Notes: a model not told the origin generated them from the sequence alone. Counted from the stretch's first letter, positions 36,915 to 49,202 are shown. The stretch is 64,000 nt of DNA from Sporodiniella umbellata (GCA_025677835.1 JAIXMR010000006.1:372001-436000), one strand, 5' to 3'. Program-made: numbers and translations.

Positions 36915-39085
36915 ATGACTATTAACAAAGATCGAAAACAAAAAAGAAACAAACCCTGTAAGTAGCATGTTTCGTCTTTAAAAAGAGATTATAGACTACT
37001 CACGTTTGCAATTAAGGTGAACATTGTCGAAGCGACCGTAGAAAATGTGTAGTCAATAAAGAAAACCAGTGTGATCGTTGCATAAAAAAAGGGCTGACTT
37101 GTGTATTCAAGTTCAATACCAAACCTACTATACTTAGAAGATCTGTGCCAATATCAAGAAAAAACAAGCTGATGGAGCATATGAAAGGAATGGAGAATCA
37201 GTTGGCAATTATGGAGGAGCAACTTAGACTCTACAACGTTCAACTCAAAATTCAGCCGACATTTGAAAGCACTTCTGATGTTGGTTTTCAAACTACTGCC
37301 ATCGTTACCGACCATACTCATAACACTTATTCTGACACTAATGCCAACAAAACCAACAATTGGCAGTTGACAGTTTCTGGTGGATCCAACGGTGTCAGTT
37401 TACAGACGTCTATCAAAAGTCTGTCTGATGTTAGCGTATTCATTTCAGACACTTTTAGGTATTTCAATACATACCCACTCCCTAGAACCCCCAATTATCA
37501 TGTCGATCGCTCCTTGCAAGTATTGACAGTGACCAATCGAATGTTGAGCGTTGAATCTGTGCTCTACAGCTTTTTCCAAAACAAGAAAAAAATGGCAGTA
37601 AGCTCATTAGTTGTTACCGCTACGTCCTCTGACAACTATATCCTGATGAACGCTAAAAAGAAAATAATTGACTCCTACTACCTTTGTATGGGTCTTGTGA
37701 ACCCCCTTTTTCCTAAACCTTATTACTATCCTATCTTTCAAGCCGGGTGTCATAAGATGTTAACCAGCGCTATGGCAGCCTTTGTAACCTATACCCAGTG
37801 TTGTCATGTACCTGTTATACCTGCCCCTTTAACTAGAGAGCTGCTTGGAGAAAAGTTGCGTCAGGAGGCCAAAGATATTTTAGAAGAGACGCTGTTTGAA
37901 CAAGAGCCAAACATCTATACCGCTGCGACTTTTTTTTACTTGTCCAAATGTGCTTTAATTACTCTGAGCAATTCTGAAGCAAGACTGTATATTAATATGG
38001 CTTGGAGGATGATAACTGAGCTCAAACCTTTGTACTTTCATACACTTTCAGAAATAACACCAGAAGCTCCGTTTACAAGTCAAAGGGTAGAGGCAGAGAC
38101 ATGGAGACGGCTTTTTTATGTGATACGATACCTTGAGTTATCTCTATATGTTCTTTACGATGGTCTCTACGATTATGGCTCTATTCTGTTTGACAGTGGC
38201 GTAGGTTACCCTACTGTTTTGTCTATTGAAGGAAATGTTCAGGAGCTATGCAACGCCGTTGAAGCATTTCGCGAAGTTGTACGAGTAAACGACTGTCAAT
38301 TGACTCGTAAAGATGATGAAATCAGGTACAAGTTGTTTTCTGGCAAACTGGAGAGCATCTCCATAGGCGAGTTACAGAGGCTTGAGAAGCAACTTTGCGA
38401 TTTCTGGAACAGCTTACCACCTAGCTTTAAACTGTCTGATACCCCTTTTGGATACCTTCAGATGGATCGTATACAGCAATGTACTAACCCTTTTGCCATC
38501 TACCTATACCAAGTATATTACTCATACTGGCTTGCGCTTGAAACGCGGTTAATGGAAGAGCCGGCTGCTACAAACTTAAAAGGAACTAACATGGACAGAT
38601 ACGACGGAGATCGTGCTCTATTGCTTGTGTCAATATGCAGTGATGCCATGTCAAAGATATTTCATATCCTATTTCGAAAATTACCATGCAGTGTAGAAAT
38701 GCATTGGATGTTGATAGCCGCTGACGCCTTGGGAAGGCTCAAGAAGTCCGCTAATCCTGAAGTTCGTGCCAAAGCTAATGTCAATCTACAACAGACACTT
38801 GCTGTGCTCAAGCGTCGTGTTCAAAGGACTAGCGAAGATGGCACCAAATTAAATGATAGTTACAATATGCTGAAAAACATGCTTCCATCTGTAGGCTCTC
38901 CCAGTGACAGCATGAGTACCAGTACGAGTTCTAGTAGTTTAGCCGGTTCTGAACAAGACTCTTTTAGCGAAGGCGAATCAAATACTGTTGGCTCTACAGT
39001 TTCAACGGCACCATCTGCTTATATTCAAAATCTCCAAAAAGCAATTTGTACTCATTTAGACACAAACGAATGTTCTTACATATAG
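36915..39085 (+). CDS. Zn2Cys6 fungal transcription factor
   Basis: Two exons (36915-36957, 37017-39085) give 703 aa. Joining them rebuilds the zinc cluster: CEHCRSDRRKC, then CDRC and a further Cys (LTCVF). The first Cys codon is split by the intron, which strongly supports the model. A short coiled coil (about 70-95, HMKGMENQLAIMEEQL) for dimerisation follows. The C-terminal two thirds is the helical fungal-specific regulator domain with LYINMAWRMI, WRRLFYVIRYLELSL and LYQVYYSYWLALE. A Ser/Thr-rich patch lies near 620-660. The gene is nuclear and probably regulates metabolism, but targets are unknown. Its stop lies only 48 bp from that of ribosomal uL2. Confidence 0.92.
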
Positions 39086-39133
39086 TAGTAATTCTCAATA
39101 AAAGCAATATTATTTATTACTTGAAAAAACAAT

Positions 39134-40017
39134 TTAAGCATCCTTGACCTTCTTGGTACCACGGAGAAGACCAGTACGGCGGGCAGCAATCAAACCGACC
39201 TTTTGACCAGCAGGAGAGTCACGGGCCATAGTAGAAGCCTTACCAATGTGTTGATGGTTACCACCACCGTGAGGGTGATCAACGGGGTTCATAGCAACAC
39301 CACGAGTCTTGGGCCAGCTGTTACGCTTGACTCTGTACTTGTGGAAGGCACGACCAGCCTTCAAGAGGGGCTTGTCAATACGTCCACCACCAGCAACAAT
39401 ACCAACAACGGCACGAGAGGTAGAGGGGATAACCTTCTTGGAACCAGAGGGGAGACGGATACGGGTCTTACCATCATCACCGTGACCGATGATAGTGGCG
39501 TAGTTACCGGAAGTACGGGCAATAGCTCCACGGTCACCAACCTTTTCTTCGACGTTACAAATGACAGTACCTTCGGGCATAGAGGCCAAAGGCATAACAT
39601 TACCAATGTTCAAAGAGGCCTTCTTACCGGCATAAATGAATTGGCCAGTGTACATACCTTCGGTGGCGATGAAGGTTTCAGTACGGAGCTTGTACCTAAA
39701 TGTGGGAAATCAATAATTTCATTCGATAATGTGCTGTATAATTTTTACTTGTAGGGATCACGGAAGACAACCTAATGTCGCAAATGAGTGGTCAATACAT
39801 GTACAAAGTCGATCGTTAAATCTTTTCAATTGTGTACCTTGGCAAGAGGAGCACCTCTTCCGGGATCGTGGATAATTTCCTTGACGATACCGCGAACATA
39901 ACCGTGACGTTCAGCAAAGTCAAAAACTCTCAATTTGGCAGCACCCTTACGGCCGACAGTGTGAGATTTGAAGATGGATCCAGCACCCTTTCTTTGAGCA
40001 CGAATAACACGACCCAT
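39134..40017 (-). CDS. RPL2: 60S ribosomal protein uL2 (L8/RPL2)
   Basis: Core protein of the large subunit near the peptidyl-transferase centre. Three exons (39838-40017, 39749-39771, 39134-39695) give 254 aa, the same length as the yeast protein. Recognised stretches are [41 protein letters not shown]-type [21 protein letters not shown] and the signature [19 protein letters not shown] with its conserved His. The middle exon is only 23 nt. Codon use is strongly biased, as in highly expressed genes. Confidence 0.97.
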
Positions 40018-40221
40018 TTTTTAACTGTTAAAATATAGTGTGAGTTCAATGATGCATCCATCCAATGAGTCGTACATACACTTGGTTGGAAATGAAAAGA
40101 GGTTGATCTATGATTGCCCTTTTTGCATGTTCTTTTGTTAGTTTCATTCAGGCTTTTTTTGCGAAAATAGGTTCAATTCCAGGGTTTGCGGCTCAAGATT
40201 TCCGGCCCGGGTCAATTTTAT

Positions 40222-41781
40222 TTAAATATAAAAAGCTCTAATCTTGTCCTCCTTTTTGATTGGCTTAGACGCAGTGACTGTGATTGTATAACCGTTGAAG
40301 GTAATTTTTACATTGGCGTCTTGGGGAGATGACTTGAGAAGGTAAGGTGTTATTTTGTAAACAGATGAGCCCAAAGTAGTCTCAGATTCGCTTCCAAACT
40401 TAATAGTAGGCTCAGATGACTTTTATAACATATAAATAGTTAGGTCTATCATATGTATCTAGATCGGCTTACCTTAATCGCTTCTCCAGCACTACATTCT
40501 ACATCATATGTGTTTCCATGGAATTTACTCAAGAGAGCGTGATAAATTTCTTCTGACAAAAACTCTTCAATACCTGGCACTTTGGATGATAAAAGTTCCT
40601 TGATCATTTGAATTTCCTTGGTATGGCTTTCGGTGACTTCTACATTTACAGGACTTTGTCTTTCAATATGATCCCAAGAGTTATATTTCGATTTATTGGT
40701 CTTATCTAGCTCTTCAGCAACCATTATACAAAACAATTTTGCAGCCATGGTGGGGCATTTTAAGTTTTTTTCTCTGGAGTAGTCCATAAATTCTGTTGCT
40801 TTTGAATTCTTTGCTTCCAGCTTGTTGTTTGTACACAAAAACTGATGATATTGATTGGTTGCACTGGATTCACAGTCTTCACTACAGAAATTTACTTGGT
40901 CACAGTTCTTGCATTCTATTTTCTGTTCCAGCTCTTTCATGCAACGGTTGCAGTAGCTCCCCTATGAAAACGGCTCAAGTTGAGTTTTGTATCTTTTTAC
41001 TCTGTAGATTATGTACTTCTAATTCAGGATGAAGGGTGGAAACCAAGGGTGTCTCAGTGTACAAAACTTCACCCTCCTCAAAATCTTGCTCAGCAGACAA
41101 GCAATAAACTGGCTTTTCGTTTTGGATGGTTTTTTCAAGTTTCAACTGTACATCATTTGAAGGGAACTCTTTATAAAAATTCGTTTGGCGTTGTTGTTGC
41201 TTGAAAAAAAAAAAAAAGGATATCAAATTTAGTATAGGGTATTATATTGTTTTTTCTTTTTTTTTTTTTCTTTTTTACCTCCACTGCCATTATGTTAACT
41301 ACAAGTCTGAACGCGTGTTCAGGCAAGGTTTGCTGAAATATGTTGAGGAGCTCTAAAGGCGAAGGATAGATCTTTAATGCCTTGTAAAAGTGAACAATAC
41401 TTTCATGGATCAAATTCTGTTGAACCAATGCTTCGCCAGCGGATACTTGTTCCATAAAATACTTTTCTTTTTCTTCAGGAGATTCAGGAAAGCTTTCCTC
41501 GGCGACACTCTTCAACACCAGTTCAACTGTTTTTTCTGCTGAGTCAATAGCTTCCTTTTCAGCTTCTTTTTGGTTTTTAGCTTGCTTCTTTCGCTCACGT
41601 TCTACATTTAACAGTCAACTTAAGCTTGAAAAAAAAGTTAGACGCTTGGTTATTTACTCAGATGTTTCTTAAAGTTAGGGTCGCTTCTACGTTGTTTATC
41701 GAAATAAATAATATAGCCAATACCAAAAGTAGCAATAATTGCTGTAGATATAAGCGCAACTGTTGTAGGTTTGAGAGCCAT
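40222..41781 (-). CDS. Tom20 import receptor fused to a MYND/SET-like module
   Basis: Five exons (41658-41781, 41279-41601, 41017-41199, 40473-40961, 40222-40419) give 438 aa. Residues 1-145 are a full Tom20. They have an N-terminal anchor (VALISTAIIATFGIGYIIYF), the hallmark DKQRRSDPNFKKHLKRERKK and a TPR-like domain (LIHESIVHFYKALKIYP, LPEHAFRLV). After that comes a SMYD-like region. It has QDFEEGEVLYTETPLVSTL (SET-N-like), a complete MYND zinc finger (C214, C217, C227, C230, C236, C240, H249, C253) and a tail with IYHALLSKFHGN. The expected NHSCxPN cofactor motif and final catalytic Tyr region are not recognisable, so methyltransferase activity is doubtful. The N-terminus predicts the mitochondrial outer membrane. 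It is tail-to-head with ribosomal uL2. Confidence 0.85.
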
Positions 41782-42768
41782 GTTTGATGAAAACGTACAA
41801 TAAAGAAAAAAAAAATAGAACAGCACTAAATCTTACAATTGAAACCCATTTCGAAAAGGGACTTGTTTTCACCTGTCAATTTTTTATTGTGGAACCTTGA
41901 GACACCATAGACTCTTATATCCTAAATGAAATACAACGCTTGATTTTTATTTTGTTCACTAAGCAGGAGTTCGTAGAATTTTATGTCTTTTGCTAAGTTT
42001 TTGATTTCAGTTAGGATTTTGCTTTTTAACTGGGTTTTTCAGCAGCTTCTATCCAAAATTTACTTTAAAATGGCACTCTTTGCTATTGGCTGCAATCGAC
42101 CTTTAGGTATCTATATTGTATGAGAACAATAATAGCTTAGGATAGCGAAATTTTGTTTTTCTTAATTTTTCTTGGATAGTTACTGTCAATCCGAGATTTT
42201 TTCTTTTTTTTTATATATACAGAAATAGAAAAAAGGGAATCGATGTATGTTTCCCAATCGTTTCACGAAATATCAGTATCTGCCTTTCAGATCCTCTGTA
42301 CAGTATTAAGCTCGTACTAAAATATACAAATAAAACCGCACTATACACTTTTTTTTAAAAAACAGCTTTGATTGTGTGTGCTTGTACGTGTGTATTTACA
42401 TAATCATGCACATTGTTTAATAAGATGTTAAGAAATCAAAGGCAGGTATATATATAAAAATAGATACAAAATATACAAGTTATTGGTCCTTGAGTATTTT
42501 TTTTTAAAAATTTGTATTCTTAAATTTTTAACGAGATAGAAAACATTCAAGTTATGTTTCTAGGACTCTAAAGTGGTAGTAATACTGCATTTGCTCTGAA
42601 CAACAAGCACGTTGATCTAGAAACAAATTCCACCACTAGGAGTTTAAAAACAGTGTTAATCCGACTTTTGCTTCAAGTTGACAGCACGAACGCCACTGTG
42701 ACTACTACTACTCTATTCTGATCATCTAAAACAAGTCTCTTCTTTTTTTGACTGTTGTCATTTTAGAA
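41782..42768. other. Divergent region between Tom20 fusion and C2H2 gene
   Basis: About 1 kb, AT-rich, with no open frame of interest. A TTTTAG acceptor-like site directly precedes the C2H2 start codon, so a 5' UTR intron of that gene may lie here. Confidence 0.45.
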
Positions 42769-43370
42769 ATGTTCAAACGCGTAAGAAAAGAACTTGCAAA
42801 ACAACAAATTGAAGAGCAGGAATTTGATGTCAATGACAACGAAGAAAAGCTGGCTGGTGTTTTCTCTGACACAGACGAAGAGACAGACGACTCCGATGAT
42901 GAACAGACAAGACGCTTAAAAAAGAAAGCCAAGCATGCGTTGATTCAAGCGATTAACTCGCAGCCTGCTGCTGATAGCGATGAGGAAGAAGAGGAGGAGG
43001 AGGATAGTGAAGAGGAAGGCGCTAGCGATGACGAGGAAGAAGAGGAAGAGAAAGAAAAAGAAAGCATTCAATCCTACGTTTGCAATGTGTGCCCGGATAA
43101 AGAATTAAAAAATGAACAACAGGTCGAAGTCCATTTGAAAAGCAAAATACATCGCAGGAGAGAAAGATTTTTGAAAAAACAAAACCCAAAAGAGGTATTC
43201 AGGTCTCAACTAGAAAAAGAAACTCAATGTCATTTTAGATTTCTGCGGAGAAAAAGAAAAAAATTGAAGACAGAAAACAGGTACGAGTTTCTGCCAAATT
43301 GGAAAAGATAAAGGCAAAGAGAAAGGAGAACAAAAGAAAGAAGGCTCTTAAGCAAGGAAAAAAGTTTTAA
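42769..43370 (+). CDS. Acidic C2H2 zinc-finger protein, function unknown
   Basis: Two exons (42769-43194, 43239-43370) give 185 aa. There are three parts: a Lys/Glu-rich N-terminus (MFKRVRKELAKQQIEEQ), a very acidic middle (about 25-100, with runs of Glu and Asp-Ser-Asp), and one C2H2 finger of the U1/JAZ kind (YVCNVCPDKELKNEQQVEVH, then KSKIH). A strongly basic tail follows (EKIKAKRKEN, ALKQGKKF). The composition suggests a nucleolar or ribosome-assembly protein that binds RNA, but I do not recognise the family. The ATG follows an intron-like acceptor by two bases, so an upstream exon cannot be excluded. Confidence 0.7.
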
Positions 43371-44589
43371 TAAATGCAATTTTGTAAATACAGTTTGATA
43401 GACTCAAATCCCAAAAAGCCCCAAATACAGTTATTTCGCCTTGACTCAAAAGGTCTAGTTTTGAATGGCAAGCTACTTTTTTTTACATCAAACTTCGTAT
43501 ACGTTTATGTAGATATATCCCATTCTACTTCAGCCCCTTTACAAACAGTTCAATTTCCACTATACTTTTACGGTGTATTCTTTCAACATTCGTATCGCGG
43601 AAATGAGTGAGCCGTCAGTCTGTTTGTAACAACCATTTCTCCCTTTCCTTGTTTAAAACAGCGTACCGAGGGGTTGCACCTTCTTTAAAGATATCTTTGA
43701 TACCAAGATTTGTATGGCAAAGGTGTTGAACATAACTGTCACCGAAATATTGTATGCGACTTGGAAATAACCATTTTGGCTGTGTAACTTTTGTTTCGCA
43801 ACTGTCAAGGTTTGAATGATAGCTCTTCAAACGAACTAGGGTTGGTCGTTTTGTATAACCATACACTGATCCAAGTATCCTTTTAATACGGAAAAGGTGA
43901 CAGAGTTGTTAAATGTAATAAAACTATATCAAGCAGCAACGGTGATCTTGGTTGTCGTTCTAGATACGAAAATGCAAACCTTTTGAATAGTGTCACTCAC
44001 TACTGAGATGCTATAGTAACATTCCCACCGTTTGAGGTACCTGTAAAGCCGAAAGTTGCTGCTGACGGACTAACTACTGTGTTACGTTTTTAAACACTTG
44101 GGTCAACAGCTACCAACACTCTATTCAAGTGTGTATATATTTGTGAAGCTTGCCGCTACGAAAAGACTTTGGACATTGGCAAGTATTTTTGATAGGCTAT
44201 TGCGTCTTAGTTAGACTCTTGTTATCAAATGCGAAACACCTCACATTTTCCTTTGGATCTACCAAAAAGAAAAAAAAAACTATTGACAAAGGAGAAGCCT
44301 CTTATTTTGACAGATAATTTTTTAGTCCCTTCACAGTATGTTGATTCTCTTTGTTTTATTTTATTTTTAGTTTTTTGCATATACCCGCTTTTTTCTTTCT
44401 CTCAAGCAGAGAGCTGTCCAGCTTGACCTGTCAATCTTTAATGACTGTTAAGTTAGAAACCAGACTTGAGGTGAAAAAAAAATACCAGAAAAAAAAAACG
44501 TACGTCACATTGACTACGCTATTTCAAAATTGTGTCATTATTTTAGTCTTTTTTTTTCTTCTAGTAAAGTTGACCTTTTTTTTTAAACA
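43371..44589. other. 1.2-kb intergenic region
   Basis: Between two co-directional genes. A minus-strand open stretch (43615-43866) has fairly even codon use (YFGDSYVQHLCHTNLG), but no start, domain or exon partners. It could be a relic exon. The last 250 bp are the promoter of Tom70, AT-rich with A-runs. Confidence 0.4.
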
Positions 44590-46784
44590 ATGGCACCACA
44601 ACAAGTAGTTGAAACAAGCGCTTCCGATAAAATCAAGAAGTTCTTTGAGGATAAAGACTGGAAGTTCTATTGTGCTGTCGCCGCTGGTTTGACTGTTGCA
44701 GGTGCCGGTGCTTACCTTGTCTCTTCTTCTGGCAAGAAGGGCAAAAAGAAGCCCGAGTCTAAGAAGAACCGAGAAGGTATTTGTTTTTTTTAAAAAGCAA
44801 TCATAAACATAGAACGACAAAAAAAAAAAAAAAAGAAGAAAAACAACCAGAAATTGACAGCTTTTGCATAGTCAAGGAAACTTACAAGGATACAAAAGAA
44901 GTCCCTGTCACCCCTGTTGCTGGATCTTTGGACTACATGACTTTGTCCGAAGCTGAAGTTGCCAACTTGACTGAGGAGGTAATTTTTTTCTTAAAAAAAA
45001 AACAAGCAGAATGTCTTTGAGTAGTTGTTGATTCTCTATTTTAGCAATGTATTGAAGCAGCCCAACAACTCAAAACGAAAGGAAACGCCAAATTCAGTGA
45101 AAAGATCTATGACGAAGCTGCTGAATTGTACTCTTTGGCACTTCGTTATAAAGCCGATCCTATTTTCTATTCCAACCGTGCTGCTTGTTATGCAAACTTG
45201 GGCCAAAACGAACAAGTCATTCAAGATTGTAGCGACGCTCTTAAATTAGACCCTGTTTATGTTAAGGCACTTAACCGACGTGCTCATGCTCACGAAAAGT
45301 TGGAAAATTTCGAAGAAGCACTTTACGGTAAATGAGAGGGAATACACGAACATTAATAGATATTAAGTGCACTACTTTGGTTTTTTTTTTGAAAAAACAT
45401 GGACAGATTTCACTTGTGTTTGTATTATCGATGCTTTCAAAAACGAAACTGCTAGTAAATCAATGGAACGCGTTTTGAAGCTTGTGTCTGAAAAGAAAGC
45501 TAAAGAAATTATGAAGGTAGGCCAAAAGAATAGAAAAGCCTCAACAAAAGACTTGTTGTTAAACAGTGGTTATAGAACAAAACCCCCCGTTTGCCATCAT
45601 CTACTTTTGTCAGTGCTTACCTTGATTCTTTCAGACCAAGTAATACGACCAAAACGATTTAATGTCAAATACTCATATTATATCTAGTTGTTCAAGACTT
45701 GTCTAGTATCCCTGAAGATGGATCTGGTGATGCTTACTATGCCCAAGCCCAACGCACACTTGCCTTGAAAGATTACAAGACAGCTTGTGAATCAGTCGAA
45801 AAAGCTGTTGAATTGGGTTGTTCTTCTCAATATCAAGCTTACGCTTTGAACTTGATGGGTACATTTGCTTTCTTAAAGGGCGATACTGTCTCTGCTTTGG
45901 AATATTTCAACAGAGCTGTTGAAGCTGACCCCAAGCTTGTTCAAAGTTACATTAAGCGTTCCAGCATCTATATGGAGCAAGGTAAGCACACATATATATA
46001 TATATATATAAAAGCTGGATCCAAAGTTATAGACTTATTTTTTTAAAAAGGTGATATGACCAACACATACAAACAATTCGATGACGCTATTGCCGTTAAT
46101 CCTAGCGATGCTGATATATACTATCACCGCGGACAAGGTAAAGGGTTGGGGGTAGACGATATGAGCATTATAAATAATTTTCTTTTTCTAGTCAACTACA
46201 TTAGTGGCCAATTTGACGCAGCAGCAAAGGATTATACCGAAAGTATTAAGTTGGACGATTCCTTCGTTTATGCCCATATTCAACTTGGTGTTGTTCAATA
46301 TAAGCTCGGCTCAGTTTCCTCATCCATGTCTACTTTCAACAACACACTCAAGAAGTTTGCTGACAGTACTGATGTTCACAACTACTATGGTGAACTCTTA
46401 GTAGACCAACAAAAATTGAATGAGGCTATTGATATGTTCGGAAAGGCCATCACATTAGACTCCAAAAATCCCTTACCCTACATTAACAAGGCTATGCTTA
46501 TGTACCAAGTAATGGGCAATGTAGATGAAGCTACCAAGTTATGTAAGGAAGCTTTGGAAGTTGACCCTGCTTGTGATGCTGCCGTTGCTTCTCTTGCTCA
46601 AATCTTGTTGGAACAAGGCAAGCCCGATGAAGCCCTCAAATACTATGAAATTGCCATCAACTTGGCCAGAACCCAAGCAGAGTTGGAGCATGCTATTTCC
46701 TATGTAGAAGCCACGAAAACCCAGACCCGATTCGCTCAAGACTTCCCTGACGCTGCCGCCAAGTTGAGAGCTTTGCGTACTTAG
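44590..46784 (+). CDS. TOM70: Mitochondrial import receptor Tom70
   Basis: Outer-membrane receptor that takes Hsp70/Hsp90-bound carrier preproteins and passes them to the TOM pore. Eight exons (44590-44776, 44872-44978, 45045-45327, 45407-45516, 45576-45639, 45688-45981, 46051-46137, 46192-46784) give 574 aa. Near the N-terminus is one membrane anchor (FYCAVAAGLTVAGAGAYLV, about 27-45) followed by Lys-rich linker. TPR repeats follow: QQLKTKGNAKFSEKIYDEAA with the SNRAACYANLG clamp helices, then the Tom70 core with DSFRP, and C-terminal TPRs (AINLARTQAELEHAISYVEA). That last stretch is a family signature at the C-terminus. All exon phases agree. Confidence 0.95.
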
Positions 46785-46986
46785 ATAGTGTACCAAAAAA
46801 AGAAAAAAAAACTATTAAATAGAATGAAAACATAATAAAGCGTTACTGTGATATAATCTCAATTTCCAAAGCGATAGTAGTGTAGATGGATGTGTTTTTT
46901 TTTTTTTTTTTTATTTCTAAAAAGAAAAAGAAAGCGTGTGTTGTAAAGTAAAAAAAGAAAGAAGAAATAACTTTTCCCCAATACAT

Positions 46987-47864
46987 TTAAACCTTGAAAC
47001 CACGAGAGGCACGCTTACCACGAGCGCGTTCGAACTTACGTCCCTTGGAGCGAACGTAGGGCTTCTTGTTCTTGTGAGGACCAAAGCCAAAGTGCTTAAC
47101 GGATTCACGAGAGTTTTTGGCACCACGGATGAGGATAGTGTTAGCACCGGTGGGGGCACGGAGAGCCAATTGATCCAAAGTCAAGCATTCACCACCAGCC
47201 TTCAAGATACGAGCCTTAGCAGTCTTGGTGAAGTGAAGAGCAGCAATGGAGAGCTTGGGGAGGTCGAGGAGACGAGAATCATCAGTGACGGTACCAACAA
47301 CAACAGTGGTCTTGTTTTCCTTGACGTTACGGACAACGCGAGAGACAGTGACAGGAGGACGGTTGACGCGAGACATAAAAAGACGCTTCAAGACAATCTT
47401 GTTGAACTTGGCATCAGTACGACGAGCAAGGAAACGGTAAAGCTAATATACACATGAATATGTATTGTCAATTATATGTGTAACTACAAAAGGTTGAATT
47501 TTTCATTTACCTTGACTAACAAAGCCAAGTAAACGTTGTCAGACTTGGGAGAAGTACGGTTGGAGTTCTTGACGTGGTGGTTCTTAAGATCGATACCCTA
47601 ACAGAATAGACATGCCCAAAGAAAAAAAGAATTAAAAACAAATTCTACAGTCATTCAGAAAAAAGGGATTGGCTGCTATCTATTTTTTTTTTTTTTTTTT
47701 TTGGATGTTGAAGTATATTGCATAGAGAGCTGTGTGTATGTAGTGTGTGCGTATATATATGTTTGTTCTACTGTATCCAATCCATCCATCCAAACAACCA
47801 TAAAAAAAAATAGCGCATCCCCCTTTCTATAATCTGCTCGGCTTCAAGTATTGATCTTTACCAT
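46987..47864 (-). CDS. RPL18: 60S ribosomal protein eL18
   Basis: Three exons (47862-47864, 47511-47597, 46987-47442) give 181 aa, close to the usual 186-188. The chain starts [20 protein letters not shown], then [27 protein letters not shown] and [12 protein letters not shown], and ends ASRGFKV. As in eL37, the first exon is inferred to hold only ATG, followed by GTAAAG, with a 264-nt first intron. This is the longest intron among the ribosomal genes here apart from the one in eL33. It shares a 256-bp divergent promoter with COQ9. Confidence 0.94.
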
Positions 47865-48120
47865 TTTTTAATGCAAAACCAAGGTCGTTTAGGCTTGTGT
47901 CCAAGAGAAGAGGATCTTTAATAGGGTTGTAGGGGAGAAGTGTCCAAGTTCCTTGGACCCGTCGGAGAACAAAAAGAGCCGATGGACCATCTAGAAACTA
48001 GAGAGCAGTTCGATCCGGACCTTTACATACTTTTTTTTTTTTTTTAGAAACGTGAACAGGAACCCCTCTTCTTTTAGCATTGAAATTTTTATCAGACAAT
48101 TTTATTTCTTTTTGAGTGAC
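47865..48120. promoter_or_regulatory. Short divergent promoter, eL18 / COQ9
   Basis: 256 bp separate two start codons on opposite strands. The region has moderate GC around 47895-48025 and a T-run near 48031-48045. One bidirectional promoter could serve a ribosomal gene and a mitochondrial ubiquinone gene. No TATA box stands out. Confidence 0.5.
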
Positions 48121-49202
48121 ATGTCTTTACTTCGACCTATATTAAGAAACGCCGCTGCTCCAAAGAGCCTTATGGCAAGCACTTTGGGTCTTCGTTGTGT
48201 TGCTACTACGGCTACTACTCAGCTGTAAGGTGTTTTTTTTTTTTAAAAAAAAAAAGTAAACTGACATTGCTTGACAGACCTTGTCCACAAACAGAAATGT
48301 TGAAGGCCACCTTGAATTATGTACCTGAATACGGTTGGTCCATGCAGAGCTTACTTCACGGTGCTCGTCATTTAGGCTATCCCTCTGTTGTTCACGGTGT
48401 TTTCCCTGGTGGAGAAGCTGGACTGATTGATGCTTACTTGAAAGACGCTCGAGCCACATATACCCAAAAAGTGGAAGAAAAGCAAAAGACAGAAGAATGG
48501 CAGCAGTAACTGAATCCATACAGAAAGCGACAACCACTGACCTCCCGCCTTTTTTTTTTTTCTGCAGCTTGACCATGACCCAGAAAGTAAAGATTTTAAC
48601 TTGGCTTCGTTTGGAAATGAACAAACCTTTTATTAAAAAGTGGCCTGAGGTAACTTATTGACCGAAAAGTAAACTATGGATGACTGAGGTTTTTCTTTTC
48701 TTACAAAAGGCATTGGCTATTATGGCCAAACCCTCCAATGTAGGTATGTCATTGAATCATTTAGGTGAGATTGTAGATGACATTTGGTTTTATGCTGGTG
48801 ATAGAAGTCCTGATGTAGGTCCTAAACATACTAAAAAAAAAATTCTGTATCTCTTATCTTTAGGAAACCAAAAATAAAAAATAAAAAACTCAATAGATGA
48901 ACTGGTATACCAAACGCGCCTCCTTAGCAGCCGTTTACAGTTCAACTGAGCTTTATATGTCTCAAGATCTTTCACCAGATTTCATAGAGACAGAGAAGTT
49001 CTTGAATAGAAGACTAAACGATGTTTTATGGGTTGGGTCCACCACACGACAAGTAACCAGAATCATCTTATCATAGCATTCTTAGCTAACACTTTATCTA
49101 TCCATGTAGCTGGGTAATATGCTCTCTTTTGGCGCAAAAAGCATGATGAGTGTGATAACAAACGTAAGTAGAATATATCCAATTGAGAATAGAAGCTTTT
49201 AG
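48121..49202 (+). CDS. COQ9: Ubiquinone biosynthesis protein COQ9
   Basis: Mitochondrial lipid-binding partner of Coq7 in the coenzyme Q synthome. Six exons (48121-48224, 48278-48505, 48568-48649, 48710-48814, 48897-49052, 49110-49202) give 255 aa. The N-terminus (MSLLRPILRNAAAPKSL) is a clear presequence. Then come MLKATLNYVPEYGWS, HLGYPSVVHGVFPGGEAGL, WLRLEMNKPFI, MAKPSNVGMSLNHLGEIVDD, IWFYAGDRSPD and MNWYTKRASLAAVYSSTELY, all typical of COQ9. The C-terminal amphipathic end is short. A GTAAGT inside the last exon could be an additional donor, so the final 12 residues are less certain. Confidence 0.92.

Noticed and set aside
39203..39754. Long plus-strand open frame opposite ribosomal uL2
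   Set aside because: It is the antisense shadow of a strongly codon-biased gene, rich in Thr, Val and Asn as expected for such shadows. The same holds opposite eL18.
40168..40190. tRNA B-box-like sequence GGTTCAATTCC
   Set aside because: No A box, no cloverleaf stems and no acceptor pairing can be built around it. It lies in the short spacer between uL2 and the Tom20 fusion.
47995..48025. Second tRNA-like motif GTTCGATCCGG
   Set aside because: The flanking bases do not form a T-stem and there is no D-arm or anticodon arm upstream; it is probably promoter sequence.
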